NCBI GenBank assembly: GCA_042096095.1
Contig: JBELME010000009.1
Coordinates: 1 to 37,299, forward strand
Source of the DNA: Enterovibrio sp042096095
GTDB taxonomy: Bacteria > Pseudomonadota > Gammaproteobacteria > Enterobacterales > Vibrionaceae
DNA length: 37,299 nt
Direction of reading: 5' to 3'
A program made the translations under genes and the position numbers. Under the pieces are notes generated by a model, which saw nothing but the letters and a program-made list of their open reading frames with translations, searched no databases and was not told the origin of the DNA. Positions 7,922 through 16,057 of the stretch are shown one piece after another; the stretch's first letter is position 1, and each line of letters opens with the position of its first letter.

Positions 7922-10552
7922 TTATCCGGTATTGCGCATACCTGCTGCGATACCGGCAATGGTTACCATCAACGCATCGTCTAATGCAGAGGTTTCACCT
8001 TCCGTCGCGCGTGTACGACACAGCAGTTCAGCCTGAAGCATGTTCAATGGCTCAACGTAGATGTTACGCAGGCGAATGGCTTCTGCGCCCCACGGGTTTT
8101 GTTCCATGAGGTGATCGCTGTTTTCTACCATCAACACTGCTTTGATGTCTTGGTTGAGGCGTTCACGCAATTGCTCACCCAACGTCCAAAGCTCTTTATC
8201 AACTAACTTCTCATCGTAGTACTTCGAGATAGAAGGGCTGGTTTTGGTGAAGACCATTTCCAACATGCCAAGACGCGTTGAGAAGAATGGCCATTCACTG
8301 CACATCTCTTCAAGTTGCTTGAGGTGGCCATGATCGATAGAGAATTGAATCGCCTGTCCTGCACCTAACCATGCTGGTAATAGAAGACGATTTTGGCTCC
8401 ATGCAAAAATCCAAGGAATGGCACGCAGGCTTTCAACGCCGCCCGTTGGGTTACGTTTTGCAGGACGCGACCCTAAAGGTAGTTTGCCAAGCTCGAGTTC
8501 TGGCGTCGCAGAGCGGAAGTAAGGAACGAATTGAGAGTGGCCACGAACGATGTCACGGTATGCTTCGCATGACACTTCGCTTAAGGTTTCCATCAGATCG
8601 CGCCATTCTTGTTTTGGCTCTGGCGGTGGCAGCAAGTTCGCTTCGAGGATGGCACTTGCGTAAAGGTTCAGGCTGTTTGTCGCTACATCTGGCAGGCCCA
8701 GTTTGAAGCGAATCATTTCACCTTGTTCTGTCACGCGAAGGCCGCCCTTCAAGCTGCGTGGTGGTTGTGACAGCAAGGCGGCGTGTGCAGGCGCACCGCC
8801 ACGACCAATGGAACCGCCGCGACCGTGGAACAGCACCAAATCAACGCCAGCTTTTTCACAGACACTAACCAATGCTTCCATGGCTTTATATTGTGCCCAG
8901 CCAGCCGCCATCACACCTGCATCTTTCGCAGAGTCAGAGTAGCCGATCATGACCATTTGGAAGTTTTGGATAAAGCCGCGGTACCAATCAATGCTCAGCA
9001 ATTGATTGATCACGGATTCAGCGTTGTTCAAATCCTCTAGGGTTTCGAACAATGGACAGACGTCCATGCGGAACTGACAACCTGCTTCTTTAAGCAGAAG
9101 GTGAACCGCAAGTACGTCTGAGGCGGTGCGCGCCATAGAGATCACGTAAGAGCCCAATGCTTCACGCGGCTGTTGAGCCACCACGCGGCAGGTATCAAGG
9201 ACTTCTTGTACGTCGTCAGACGGTTCCCAGTTACGCGGAAGAAGAGGGCGCTTCGAGCTAAGCTCGCGGATCAAGAAGGCTTGTTTGTCTTGCTCGCTCC
9301 ATTGGCTGTAATCGCCCATGCCTAGGCAACGGGTAATTTCAGACAGCGCGTCAGCATGACGGGTACTTTCTTGGCGAATATCCAGCTTGATAAGGTTAAC
9401 GCCAAAACATTGAATACGGCGAAGCGTATCAAGTAGCAAACCATCAGCGATGATGCCCATGCCGCACTCGTGCAGCGATTGGTAACACGCGTGAAGAGGC
9501 GTCCAAAGCTGATCAATGTGCGTCAGGATGTCTTTATCTTCTGCGCGCTGACCTTTGATTTTCGCATCGAGGTAATCAAGGGAGTTGGTCAGTGTTTTAC
9601 GCAGAGATTTCAAAATCGCACGGTACGGTTCGTGCTCGTCACCGGCCATTGCACGAACCACGTCATTACAACGGGTCATCGACAATTCGCTGATGAGTTC
9701 CTGAATGTCTGTCAGATAAAGGTCTGCCGCTTTCCAACGGGAAAGAAGCAACACTTCACGGGTCACGTCAGAGGTCACGAACGGGTTACCGTCGCGGTCA
9801 CCGCCCATCCAGCTTGAGATTTGAATCGGAGATGCATCAACAGACAGACCACGACCGATGTGGCTTTTTAGCTTGAGGTCGAATTGACGAAGGAACTCCG
9901 GCACGGCTTGCCACAAGCTGTTTTCAATAACGGCATAGCCCCATTTGGCTTCATCAAGCGGTGTTGGGCGTTGCTGGCGAATAACGTCGGAATGCCAAGC
10001 CTGTGCGATAAGTTGCTCAAGGCGAAGCTCTGTTTTATTGCGTTCGCTAAATGAAATATCGCCGAGCTCTAGCTTAGAAAGGCATTTGTTGATTTGGACG
10101 AGCTTATGAATGGTTGTACGACGAGCAATTTCCGTTGGATGCGCCGTCAATACCAACTCTATTTTTAGGTCATCAATCGCTTTCTCTGTGTCGGCAGGAG
10201 AAATATCGCTACCTTTTAGGCGTTGGAAGAGTCCGTCCAGTGCATCTGGGCTGCAGACGGTTTCTTCGCAGTGGCGAGAAACTGAATGGTATTGTTCTGC
10301 GATGTTGGTCAAGTTCAAGAACTGACTAAAAGCGCGAGCAACAGGAAGAAGCTGATCGTTCGGTAGGCTTTGAAGTACGTCGATCAGTTTTGCGTGATCG
10401 TCGTCGTTTCCTGCAGAGGCCGATTTAGAGAGCTTACGGATCTCTTCAACCTTTGCCAGCAATTCGTCACCGTGGGCATCCTTGATGGTGTTTCCCAACA
10501 GGTGACCAAGCATGCTGACGTTGCTTTTTAGCGCGTCGTACTTGTCATTCAT
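7922..10552 (-). CDS. ppc: Phosphoenolpyruvate carboxylase
   Basis: PPC fixes bicarbonate onto phosphoenolpyruvate to make oxaloacetate, refilling the TCA cycle. The 876-residue form starting MNDKYDALKSNVSMLGHLLG has the normal length. The 21-codon in-frame extension upstream is rejected because it would run through the inverted repeat and promoter. Signature motifs are LTAHPTEIARRT with the catalytic His, GYSDSAKDAGVMAAGW, FHGRGGSIGRGGAP, and the conserved C-terminus GIAAGMRNTG. It is monocistronic, divergent from argC, and ends at its own terminator. Two HexR-like inverted repeats flank its promoter. Confidence 0.97.
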   Translation of the reverse strand: MNDKYDALKSNVSMLGHLLGNTIKDAHGDELLAKVEEIRKLSKSASAGNDDDHAKLIDVLQSLPNDQLLPVARAFSQFLNLTNIAEQYHSVSRHCEETVCSPDALDGLFQRLKGSDISPADTEKAIDDLKIELVLTAHPTEIARRTTIHKLVQINKCLSKLELGDISFSERNKTELRLEQLIAQAWHSDVIRQQRPTPLDEAKWGYAVIENSLWQAVPEFLRQFDLKLKSHIGRGLSVDASPIQISSWMGGDRDGNPFVTSDVTREVLLLSRWKAADLYLTDIQELISELSMTRCNDVVRAMAGDEHEPYRAILKSLRKTLTNSLDYLDAKIKGQRAEDKDILTHIDQLWTPLHACYQSLHECGMGIIADGLLLDTLRRIQCFGVNLIKLDIRQESTRHADALSEITRCLGMGDYSQWSEQDKQAFLIRELSSKRPLLPRNWEPSDDVQEVLDTCRVVAQQPREALGSYVISMARTASDVLAVHLLLKEAGCQFRMDVCPLFETLEDLNNAESVINQLLSIDWYRGFIQNFQMVMIGYSDSAKDAGVMAAGWAQYKAMEALVSVCEKAGVDLVLFHGRGGSIGRGGAPAHAALLSQPPRSLKGGLRVTEQGEMIRFKLGLPDVATNSLNLYASAILEANLLPPPEPKQEWRDLMETLSEVSCEAYRDIVRGHSQFVPYFRSATPELELGKLPLGSRPAKRNPTGGVESLRAIPWIFAWSQNRLLLPAWLGAGQAIQFSIDHGHLKQLEEMCSEWPFFSTRLGMLEMVFTKTSPSISKYYDEKLVDKELWTLGEQLRERLNQDIKAVLMVENSDHLMEQNPWGAEAIRLRNIYVEPLNMLQAELLCRTRATEGETSALDDALMVTIAGIAAGMRNTG

Positions 10553-10565
10553 AAGGCATCCATTT

Positions 10566-10580
10566 CGTAACTTTGTTACA
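10566..10580. promoter_or_regulatory. Inverted repeat, HexR-like site 1 (ppc proximal)
   Basis: GTAAC-TTT-GTTAC (10567-10579) is a perfect inverted repeat. Read on the minus strand it is TGTAACAAAGTTACG, 13 of 15 identical to the repeat at 10701-10715. It lies between the candidate ppc -10 element and the start codon, a repressor-type position. Confidence 0.5.
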
Positions 10581-10604
10581 TCCAAATTGCAATCATAGTC
10601 ACTC

Positions 10605-10634
10605 AATCTAGCCAATATACGCCCCCGAGGTCAA
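10605..10634 (-). promoter_or_regulatory. Candidate ppc promoter
   Basis: On the minus strand, TTGACC (10634-10629) is followed after 18 bases by TAGATT (10610-10605). This is a reasonable sigma-70 match, about 50 bases before the ppc start. Confidence 0.5.
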
Positions 10635-10700
10635 TCATCCGTGTGCTGAATTATCGACTTTTTGTCCTCCATCCCAGCAATGGCAAGGTATACAGCGAGA

Positions 10701-10715
10701 TGTAACAAAATTACA
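10701..10715. promoter_or_regulatory. Inverted repeat, HexR-like site 2
   Basis: TGTAACAAAATTACA differs by one base from the HexR-type consensus TGTAAT-N3-ATTACA known in gammaproteobacteria. It sits about 70 bases upstream of the ppc -35 candidate and about 70 bases upstream of the argC -35, so it could act on either gene. Confidence 0.5.
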
Positions 10716-10784
10716 ACTGAAAGTGGCGAAAAACGCCGAATTTGCGTTGCATCCAGCCTTTGTGTTTTTTGTTTATACAAAGAG

Positions 10785-10813
10785 TTGACATTAGTCACTT
10801 ATCACGATAAAAA
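10785..10813 (+). promoter_or_regulatory. argCBGH promoter
   Basis: A consensus TTGACA (10785-10790) is followed after 17 bases by TAAAAA (10808-10813). The ARG boxes begin at the -10 element, so ArgR would block this promoter. Confidence 0.7.
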
Positions 10814-10851
10814 GCACATATAAATTCATATTAAATGAATAACAATTAAAA
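10813..10851. promoter_or_regulatory. Tandem ARG boxes (ArgR operator)
   Basis: Two 18-base boxes at 10813-10830 and 10834-10851 are separated by exactly 3 bases, the usual ArgR spacing. Box 2 (core 10836-10849, TGAATAACAATTAA) has one perfect half and one half with a single mismatch to TGAAT-N4-ATTCA. Box 1 (core 10815-10828) has a perfect ATTCA half and a poor left half. Confidence 0.8.
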
Positions 10852-10887
10852 AATTCGCTCACAGATGCAGTGAAAAGGTACGATACG

Positions 10888-10938
10888 ATGATGGATTATT
10901 ACTCACAGACCCTTCTTCTACGACGACGCCGACGTTAA
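10888..10938 (+). CDS. Putative arginine attenuation leader peptide of the arg operon
   Basis: This is a 16-codon ORF encoding MMDYYSQTLLLRRRRR. It ends with five arginine codons in a row (CGA CGA CGC CGA CGT, 10921-10935) and TAA. Its start (10888, with a second ATG at 10891) lies about 75 bases downstream of the arg -10 element. An AAAAGG Shine-Dalgarno-like sequence (10873-10878) sits nine bases ahead. It precedes argC by 92 bases and follows the ARG boxes. Runs of the end-product amino acid are the hallmark of leaders such as those of his, leu and thr. The inference is that ribosome stalling at these codons when Arg-tRNA is scarce raises argCBGHA expression. I know of no described arginine leader peptide before argC. 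Translation and effect are untested. Confidence 0.75.
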   Translation: MMDYYSQTLLLRRRRR

Positions 10939-11030
10939 TTTAACGCCGGGTGACGCGCACCCCTACCCCTCCCGCAGCTGAGCGAGCTGAAACACAACAA
11001 TTCTCTACCGATTACATAAACGGATTTTCC
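10929..11030 (+). promoter_or_regulatory. Putative attenuator RNA between the leader peptide and argC
   Basis: Hairpin A (10929-10937 with 10941-10949) has eight pairs and one mismatch and includes the last Arg codons. Hairpin B (GGGTG 10948-10952 with CACCC 10958-10962) shares G10948-G10949 with A, so the two exclude each other. The RNA from 10958 to about 10973 is very C-rich, followed by a G-poor stretch up to argC. No T-run follows either hairpin. A Rho entry site is therefore more likely than an intrinsic terminator. A further small stem (CAGCT 10975-10979 with AGCTG 10985-10989) is present. Confidence 0.45.
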
Positions 11031-12038
11031 ATGTTAAAGACTATGATTGTCGGCGCTAGTGGCTATACCGGTGCCGAGCTGACCAAAATGGTCCATCTAC
11101 ACCCAGAGCTTGAATTAGCTGGGTTATACGTATCGAAAAACAGTGCCGATGCCAACACTCCTATCAGTGATCTCCACGGTCAGTTGAAAGGGCTAATTGA
11201 TTTGCCGTTGCAGCCTTTGGCAGATGTTGATGCTATCGCAAAAAACGCGGACGTAGTGTTGTTAGCGACCGCCCACGAAGTGAGCCATGATCTGGCGGCC
11301 TCGTTCCTCGCGCAGGGTTGTAAAGTCTTCGACCTGTCTGGTGCATTTCGTGTGAAATCTGATGATTTCTACACCACGTATTATGGCTTTGCCCACACCT
11401 TCCCCGAATTGCTCGGTCAAGCGGCATATGGCCTTGCTGAATGGAATGCAGATGCCATTGCATCGGCAGATTTGGTTGCCGTGCCGGGGTGCTATCCAAC
11501 GGCTTCTCAATTGGCATTAAAACCGCTTATTGATGCAGGGTTACTTGATGATGTTCAGTGGCCCGTTATTAGTGCAGTGAGTGGGGTATCTGGTGCGGGA
11601 CGCAAAGCGTCAATGACCAACAGCTTTTGCGAAGTGAGTCTGCATGCGTATGGCGTGTTCACACACCGTCACCAACCTGAGATTTCTGCGCATCTTGGTC
11701 GAGAAGTTATCTTTACGCCGCACCTTGGCAACTTCAAACGCGGTATCCTAGCCACCATCACGGCAAAGCTTGCTGATGGTGTTGATGAGAGTGCGGTAAC
11801 ACAAGTACTTCAGGGAGCGTATGCCGACCAACCTTTGGTTCGTCCACTCGGTGTCGGCCAAAGTGCAAAACTGCAATCTGTCCAAAATACAGGCTTTTGC
11901 GACATTGGCTGGTCTGTGAAAGGGCAGCACGTGGTGCTTACCTCGGCGATCGACAATCTATTAAAAGGTGCTGCAAGCCAAGCGATGCAGTGCATAAACA
12001 TTCGTTTCGGCTTTGCGCCTCTTACGGCGATCGTTTAG
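11031..12038 (+). CDS. argC: N-acetyl-gamma-glutamyl-phosphate reductase
   Basis: ArgC performs the NADPH-dependent third step of ornithine synthesis. The 335-residue protein starts MLKTMIVGASGYTGAELTKM with the Rossmann motif. The catalytic Cys154 sits in AVPGCYPTASQLALKPL, and HRHQPEI carries a conserved His. The ATG at 11031 is chosen because it gives the standard N-terminus. An in-frame GTG at 10950 would add 27 Pro/Thr-rich residues and lacks a good ribosome site. The SD at 11031 is weak (GGA six bases away). It is the first gene of argCBGHA, controlled by ARG boxes and probably by the leader peptide. Confidence 0.95.
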   Translation: MLKTMIVGASGYTGAELTKMVHLHPELELAGLYVSKNSADANTPISDLHGQLKGLIDLPLQPLADVDAIAKNADVVLLATAHEVSHDLAASFLAQGCKVFDLSGAFRVKSDDFYTTYYGFAHTFPELLGQAAYGLAEWNADAIASADLVAVPGCYPTASQLALKPLIDAGLLDDVQWPVISAVSGVSGAGRKASMTNSFCEVSLHAYGVFTHRHQPEISAHLGREVIFTPHLGNFKRGILATITAKLADGVDESAVTQVLQGAYADQPLVRPLGVGQSAKLQSVQNTGFCDIGWSVKGQHVVLTSAIDNLLKGAASQAMQCINIRFGFAPLTAIV

Positions 12039-12048
12039 GAGAGTGGTG

Positions 12049-12828
12049 ATGAGTTTACGTCCTTTGGTAGTAAAGCTAGGCGGTGCAGCGCTTTCTTGTG
12101 AAGAAACGCTCGAGAAACTGTTCAATGCCATCAGTGAATACAAAGAATCAGCGCACCGTGATTTGGTGGTGGTTCATGGTGGTGGCTACTTGGTTGATGA
12201 GCTCATGAATGGCCTCAACCTGAAAGTCGAAAAGAAACAAGGCCTGCGTGTCACGCCAAGCGATCAGATTAACGTGGTTGCCGGTGCACTTGCGGGAACA
12301 TCAAATAAATTGCTGCAGGGGCAAGCGGTAAGAAGCGGCATTAATGCGGCGGGCTTGAGCCTTGCAGATGGTGGCCTTTGCCAAATCACACAACTGGATC
12401 CTGAATTGGGGTGTGTGGGTAAAGCAGCACCAGGAAACTCTGCATTATTGCAGGCGATTTTAGCGACAGGTTGTGTGCCTATCATCAGCTCAATTGGCTT
12501 GGATGATAACGGACAACTGATGAACGTGAACGCTGACCAAGCTGCGGTTGCGGTAGCGGCTGCGTTAGATGCGGAATTGGTCTTGCTGTCAGACGTCAGT
12601 GGCGTTTTGAACGGCAAAGGTAAATTGATGCCAACGCTTGATTTGGCGTTGGCAGACCAACTGATTGAAAGCGGTGTCATTACTGATGGCATGATCGTGA
12701 AGGTAAAAGCGGCGTTCGAAGCTGCTGAAGCACTGGGTCGCCCGATTGAAGTGGCGAGCTGGCGTTACCCCGATAAGCTGGCCGAGTTATTCAGCGGCTA
12801 CAGCATTGGCACCCGTTTTACCCTTTAA
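12049..12828 (+). CDS. argB: Acetylglutamate kinase
   Basis: ArgB phosphorylates N-acetylglutamate, the second step of arginine synthesis. The 259-residue protein (E. coli 258) begins MSLRPLVVKLGGAALSCEE with the Lys-Gly-Gly nucleotide loop. It shows VVHGGGYLVDELMNGL for substrate binding, NVNADQAAVAVAAAL, and the C-terminal GMIVKVKAAFEAAE segment. Start 12049 is supported by AGGAGA about six bases before it. An upstream in-frame start inside argC is unlikely. It lies ten bases after argC. The gammaproteobacterial form is normally not arginine-inhibited, and the N-terminal extension of inhibited types is absent. Confidence 0.96.
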   Translation: MSLRPLVVKLGGAALSCEETLEKLFNAISEYKESAHRDLVVVHGGGYLVDELMNGLNLKVEKKQGLRVTPSDQINVVAGALAGTSNKLLQGQAVRSGINAAGLSLADGGLCQITQLDPELGCVGKAAPGNSALLQAILATGCVPIISSIGLDDNGQLMNVNADQAAVAVAAALDAELVLLSDVSGVLNGKGKLMPTLDLALADQLIESGVITDGMIVKVKAAFEAAEALGRPIEVASWRYPDKLAELFSGYSIGTRFTL

Positions 12829-12889
12829 AGAAATTACTGAAGTTGACCGCCTGTACTGACCGTCAGAGCGGCACACAAGGAGAAGTAAC

Positions 12890-14101
12890 ATGAGCAATAT
12901 CAAAAAAGTCGTACTCGCATATTCTGGCGGTCTTGATACGTCGGCGATCATTCCATGGCTAAAAGAAAACTATGACTGCGAAGTTATCGCGTTCGTTGCC
13001 GATGTAGGCCAAGGCGAAGAAGAGCTGGTTGGTATTGAAGAGAAGGCGCTGGCATCAGGTGCATCAGCGTGTTACATCGCTGACCTGAAAGAAGAAATGG
13101 TGGCTGAGTACATCTACCCAAGCCTCAAGACTGGTGCTGTTTACGAAGGCAAATACTTGCTGGGTACGTCAATGGCGCGTCCAATCATCGCGAAGGCGCA
13201 AGTCGAGTGTGCATTGGAAGTCGGTGCTGATGCACTGTGTCACGGTTGTACGGGTAAAGGTAACGACCAAGTGCGTTTTGAAAGTGCATTCGCAGCACTG
13301 GCACCACAACTTAAAGTGGTTGCGCCTTGGCGTGAGTGGGATCTACGTAGCCGTGAAGCGCTGCTGGATTACCTTGCTGAGCGTAACATTCCTTGTACTG
13401 CAAGCCTTGAGAAAATCTACAGCCGTGATGCAAACGCATGGCACATCTCAACCGAAGGCGGTGTACTTGAAGACACGTGGAACCAACCAAACGAGCTTTG
13501 CTGGGTGTGGACGGTCGATCCAGAGCAAGCACCAGACCAAGCTGAAACTGTGTCTCTGTTGGTAGAAAAAGGTGAAGTGGTTGCCGTTGATGGCGAGAAA
13601 ATGTCGCCGTACCAAGTACTGACGACCTTGAACGAAAAAGGTGCGCGTCACGGTGTTGGCCGTATCGACATCGTTGAAAACCGTCTGGTTGGTATGAAGT
13701 CTCGCGGTTGTTATGAAACCCCGGGCGGCACCATCATGATGGAAGCACTTCGTGGTGTTGAACAATTGGTACTGGACAAAGATTGTTTCGAATTCCGTGA
13801 AGAATTAGGCCTAAAAGCGTCGCATCTCATTTATGATGGCCGCTGGTTTACGCCGCTTTGCAAATCTATTCTAGCTGCCGCAGATTCTCTGGCTGAGTCC
13901 GTTACGGGTGAAGTTGTGGTGAAACTGTATAAAGGACAAGCTACAGTAGTGCAGAAGCGTTCGCTTAACAGCTTGTATTCGGAAGAGTTTGCTACCTTCG
14001 GTGAAGATGATGTTTACGACCACAGCCATGCTGGTGGCTTTATCCGTCTTTACTCGCTGTCGAGCCGCATTCGCGCGCTAAACGAAAAAAAACAAAAATA
14101 G
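12890..14101 (+). CDS. argG: Argininosuccinate synthase
   Basis: ArgG joins citrulline and aspartate with ATP to give argininosuccinate. The 403-residue protein has the PP-loop KKVVLAYSGGLDTSAIIPWL near the N-terminus, CHGCTGKGNDQVRFE, and YETPGGTIMMEALR. It is the short (about 400-residue) form rather than the longer E. coli form. It follows argB after 61 bases in which I see no promoter or terminator. AAGGAGAA just before the ATG is a strong ribosome site. Confidence 0.97.
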   Translation: MSNIKKVVLAYSGGLDTSAIIPWLKENYDCEVIAFVADVGQGEEELVGIEEKALASGASACYIADLKEEMVAEYIYPSLKTGAVYEGKYLLGTSMARPIIAKAQVECALEVGADALCHGCTGKGNDQVRFESAFAALAPQLKVVAPWREWDLRSREALLDYLAERNIPCTASLEKIYSRDANAWHISTEGGVLEDTWNQPNELCWVWTVDPEQAPDQAETVSLLVEKGEVVAVDGEKMSPYQVLTTLNEKGARHGVGRIDIVENRLVGMKSRGCYETPGGTIMMEALRGVEQLVLDKDCFEFREELGLKASHLIYDGRWFTPLCKSILAAADSLAESVTGEVVVKLYKGQATVVQKRSLNSLYSEEFATFGEDDVYDHSHAGGFIRLYSLSSRIRALNEKKQK

Positions 14102-14133
14102 ACAGGAAGCAATAAGGGTAAGGAGACGGAAAT

Positions 14134-16011
14134 ATGGCGTTATGGGGCGGAAGGTTTAGTCAAGCAGCCGACATTCGATTTAAGCAATTCAACGATTCGT
14201 TGCGTTTTGACTATCGCCTCGCGGAGCAAGACATTATTGGCTCTATCGCTTGGTCTAAAGCGCTGCGCTCGGTCGGTGTTCTCACCGAGGTAGAGCAGCA
14301 GCGTCTTGAGCTTGCACTGAACGAGCTCAAACTGGCAGTGATGGAAGACCCAGAGCAAATTCTTCGCTCTGATGCTGAAGATATTCATAGTTGGGTGGAG
14401 CAACAACTGATCGCACGCGTGGGCGATCTCGGTAAGAAGCTTCACACCGGACGTTCGCGCAACGATCAGGTCGCGACGGATTTGAAACTATGGTGTCGCC
14501 AGCAAGGTCAGCAGCTTCTCCTTTCTCTTGATAAGTTACAAAACCAAATGGTGCAGGTTGCGTCTGTGCACCAAAACACGGTGTTGCCGGGGTATACCCA
14601 CTTGCAGCGTGCGCAACCTGTGACATTTGCACATTGGTGTTTGGCCTATGTGGAAATGCTCGAGCGTGACTACTCGCGTTTGAGTGATGCACTTAACCGT
14701 CTTGATACCTGCCCATTGGGTTCTGGTGCATTGGCGGGAACGGCATACCCTATTGATCGTGAAGCGCTGGCGCACAGCTTGGGCTTCCGCCGTGCGACCC
14801 GCAACAGCTTGGACTCTGTGTCTGACCGTGATCACGTGATGGAACTGATGTCTGTAGCGTCTGTGTCCATGCTTCACCTTTCACGTATGGCAGAGGATCT
14901 GATCTTCTATAACTCGGGCGAGTCGAACTTCGTTGAGTTGGCAGACACCGTGACGTCGGGTTCTTCCTTGATGCCACAGAAGAAAAACCCCGATGCATTG
15001 GAATTGATTCGTGGTAAGACGGGCCGTGTTTACGGTGCAATGTCTGCGATGATGATGACAGTGAAAGCCTTACCCCTTGCATACAACAAAGACATGCAAG
15101 AAGACAAAGAAGGCTTGTTTGATGCACTGGATACATGGCATGACTGCTTGGAAATGGCGGCGCTGTGTTTCGACGGCATCAAAATCAACAAAGATCGTAC
15201 GCTTGAAGCGGCGATGCAAGGTTACTCAAACGCCACAGAGCTTGCGGATTACTTGGTTGCCAAAGGCATTCCTTTCCGTGAGGCTCACCATATTGTCGGT
15301 GTTGCAGTCGTTGCAGCCATTGAAAAAGGGTGCGCGCTTGAAGAGTTATCTCTGGAAGAAATGAAGCAATTCTCTTCTGTGATTGACGAAGATGTTTACC
15401 CGATTCTGACCATTGAATCCTGCCTTGACAAGCGTTGCGCCCTTGGTGGCGTTGCGCCGAATCAGGTGGAATTTGCCATCAGTCAGGCCGAGAAGCGTTT
15501 GGAGAAACGTTACTCTCCACGCGTGAAAGTGCGTGGCGCACGCTTGACCGACTTGGATGCCATTGAAGGCATGGTGGTTTACTGGGCGGGCTTGGGTGAA
15601 AACCTGCCGCGTGAACGTAACGAACTGGTGCGTGATATTGGTTCGTTTGCGGTTGCAGAGCACCAAGGCGAAGTCACCGGTTGTGCGTCTTTGTATGTGT
15701 ACGACTCCGGTCTTGCTGAAGTGCGCTCACTGGGTGTGGAAGCTGGTTGGCAGCATCAAGGACAGGGCAGTGCGATTGTCGAACACTTGCTGAAAAAAGC
15801 GGGCAACATGGCCATTAAGAAAGTGTTTGTGTTAACCCGTGTGCCTGAGTTCTTCATGCGAATGGGCTTCATTCCAACGTCGAAATCTTTGTTGCCAGAG
15901 AAGGTCATGAAAGACTGTGACCGTTGTCCTCGCTTACATGCGTGTGATGAAGTGGCACTTGAATTCACTTACGACCAAGATCGTTTGATTGCAAAATCTA
16001 ACGTCGCGTAA
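14134..16011 (+). CDS. argH: Fused argininosuccinate lyase / N-acetyltransferase ArgH(A)
   Basis: This 625-residue fusion combines the last arginine step with an acetyl-CoA acetyltransferase. Residues 1 to about 460 are argininosuccinate lyase (WGGRFS at the start, TGRSRNDQVATDL, and the fumarase-superfamily signature GSSLMPQKKNPD). Residues from about 465 are a GNAT domain with VRSLGVEAGWQHQGQGSAIVEHLL as the acetyl-CoA loop and RVPEFFMRMGF after it. It resembles the short ArgA domain and lacks the kinase-like part of classical ArgA. Such ArgH(A) fusions are known in Vibrio, Moritella and Alteromonas relatives and can supply N-acetylglutamate. AAGGAGA precedes the ATG. It ends the operon. 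Confidence 0.95.
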   Translation: MALWGGRFSQAADIRFKQFNDSLRFDYRLAEQDIIGSIAWSKALRSVGVLTEVEQQRLELALNELKLAVMEDPEQILRSDAEDIHSWVEQQLIARVGDLGKKLHTGRSRNDQVATDLKLWCRQQGQQLLLSLDKLQNQMVQVASVHQNTVLPGYTHLQRAQPVTFAHWCLAYVEMLERDYSRLSDALNRLDTCPLGSGALAGTAYPIDREALAHSLGFRRATRNSLDSVSDRDHVMELMSVASVSMLHLSRMAEDLIFYNSGESNFVELADTVTSGSSLMPQKKNPDALELIRGKTGRVYGAMSAMMMTVKALPLAYNKDMQEDKEGLFDALDTWHDCLEMAALCFDGIKINKDRTLEAAMQGYSNATELADYLVAKGIPFREAHHIVGVAVVAAIEKGCALEELSLEEMKQFSSVIDEDVYPILTIESCLDKRCALGGVAPNQVEFAISQAEKRLEKRYSPRVKVRGARLTDLDAIEGMVVYWAGLGENLPRERNELVRDIGSFAVAEHQGEVTGCASLYVYDSGLAEVRSLGVEAGWQHQGQGSAIVEHLLKKAGNMAIKKVFVLTRVPEFFMRMGFIPTSKSLLPEKVMKDCDRCPRLHACDEVALEFTYDQDRLIAKSNVA

Positions 16012-16057
16012 TCGCAGTCCGCTTAGCGAGTAGCGCAATAGGCGTGCGAAATAAAAA

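Larger units (their letters stand above)
10553..11030. other. ppc-argC divergent control region
   Basis: These 478 bases hold the ppc promoter and two similar inverted repeats on one side. On the other side are the arg promoter, two ARG boxes, a 16-codon leader ORF with five arginine codons, and a C-rich leader RNA. As I recall, V. cholerae has argE at this place. No argE or recognisable remnant of it is visible here. Confidence 0.8.

Noticed and set aside
8371..10329. Several plus-strand ORFs opposite ppc
   Set aside because: All are shadows of the strongly supported ppc frame and show no family motif.
10950..11030. In-frame GTG extension of ArgC by 27 residues
   Set aside because: It is Pro/Thr-rich, lacks a ribosome site, does not fit the ArgC N-terminus and lies in the putative attenuator RNA.
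12829..12889. Possible second arg promoter or leader ORF in the argB-argG gap
   Set aside because: Only a strong ribosome site for argG is visible. There is no promoter, ARG box or Arg codon run.
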